The translations under genes and the position numbers were made by a program. Below are positions 34,224 through 34,253 of a stretch of 34,253 nt of DNA, piece by piece. Below the pieces are notes generated by a model. The model ran no database searches. It had not been told where the DNA came from and saw nothing but the letters and a program-made list of their open reading frames with translations. The number at the start of each line of letters is the position of its first letter. Position 1 is the first letter of the stretch. The DNA comes from Hepatocystis sp. ex Piliocolobus tephrosceles (taxonomy: Eukaryota > Apicomplexa > Aconoidasida > Haemosporida > Plasmodiidae), in NCBI GenBank assembly GCA_902459845.2, contig CABPSV020000071.1:1-34253 (forward strand), written 5' to 3'.

Positions 34224-34253
34224 AAGACCAAGACAAGATAAAGACAAGAGAAT
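34174..34253. repeat. Inverted copy of 12541-12621 at the window end
   Basis: GC followed by 47 A and a 31-base A/G/C-rich segment equals the reverse complement of 12541-12621 apart from one base of homopolymer length. Its terminal base pairs with 12541, the base immediately before the ATG of the AP-5 beta gene. Confidence 0.9.

Larger units (their letters stand above)
33041..34253. promoter_or_regulatory. Upstream region of the myosin gene and right end of the window
   Basis: On the minus strand this is the 5' flank of the myosin gene. A run of 28 T at 33041-33068 (A on the gene strand) abuts the ATG. A (TA)n lies at 33151-33177, and long A/T runs at 33322-33338, 33419-33439 and 33717-33745. 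A non-repetitive open stretch at about 33884-34038 (+) follows a good acceptor (TTCCAG) but I could not join it to another exon. The last 120 bases are nearly pure A (34131-34222) followed by 31 bases that duplicate 12541-12571 in inverted orientation. Confidence 0.55.

Overview
The window reads as nuclear DNA of a malaria parasite (Plasmodium or a close haemosporidian relative). Base composition is extremely AT-rich, with coding DNA roughly a quarter G+C and flanks poorer still (judged by eye). Long A/T homopolymers and (TA)n tracts lie between genes. Proteins are swollen by Asn/Lys/Ser low-complexity inserts and minisatellites. Introns are short, AT-rich GT-AG introns. No mobile element, CRISPR array, rRNA or tRNA was seen. 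The window ends look like contig ends.

Layout: 1-2109 is non-coding upstream DNA. 2110-4050 (+) encodes the spliceosomal WD40 protein PRP17. 4795-12539 (-) is one two-exon gene of about 2491 codons; its C-terminal ear domain identifies it as the beta subunit of the AP-5 adaptor complex, although it first looks like two separate ORFs. Divergent from it, only 151 bp from start codon to start codon, 12691-16662 (+) is most simply read as a six-exon gene for a coiled-coil protein of unknown function. 17255-18965 (-) is a four-exon gene with a signal peptide and four membrane spans, resembling the plastid CPP1/DUF3353 family and probably targeted to the apicoplast. 19993-21003 (+) is the 18S rRNA aminocarboxypropyltransferase TSR3. 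21307-22851 (-) is a CWF19-like spliceosome-disassembly protein. 24055-33040 (-) is a five-exon gene for a giant (about 2743 residue) divergent myosin: motor-like head, IQ-type neck and C-terminal RCC1 repeats. 33041-34253 is its upstream region.

The genes are unrelated housekeeping and trafficking functions in alternating orientation, not an operon or gene cluster. Two (PRP17, CWF19-like) act in pre-mRNA splicing, one in ribosome maturation, one in endosomal coat formation, one probably in the plastid and one in the actin/myosin system.

Most notable points: (1) the myosin head has lost recognisable P-loop, switch I and switch II residues yet keeps the surrounding fold signature, so it is probably a pseudo-motor joined to an RCC1 propeller; (2) its last RCC1 blade is interrupted by an intron, so what looks like a small downstream gene is really its 3' end; (3) a strongly expanded AP-5 beta subunit; (4) the last about 80 bases of the window are an inverted copy of 12541-12621, including a homopolymer of almost equal length, which suggests a misjoined contig end. 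All exon joins were derived by hand from GT/AG sites and reading phase; none is confirmed by transcripts.
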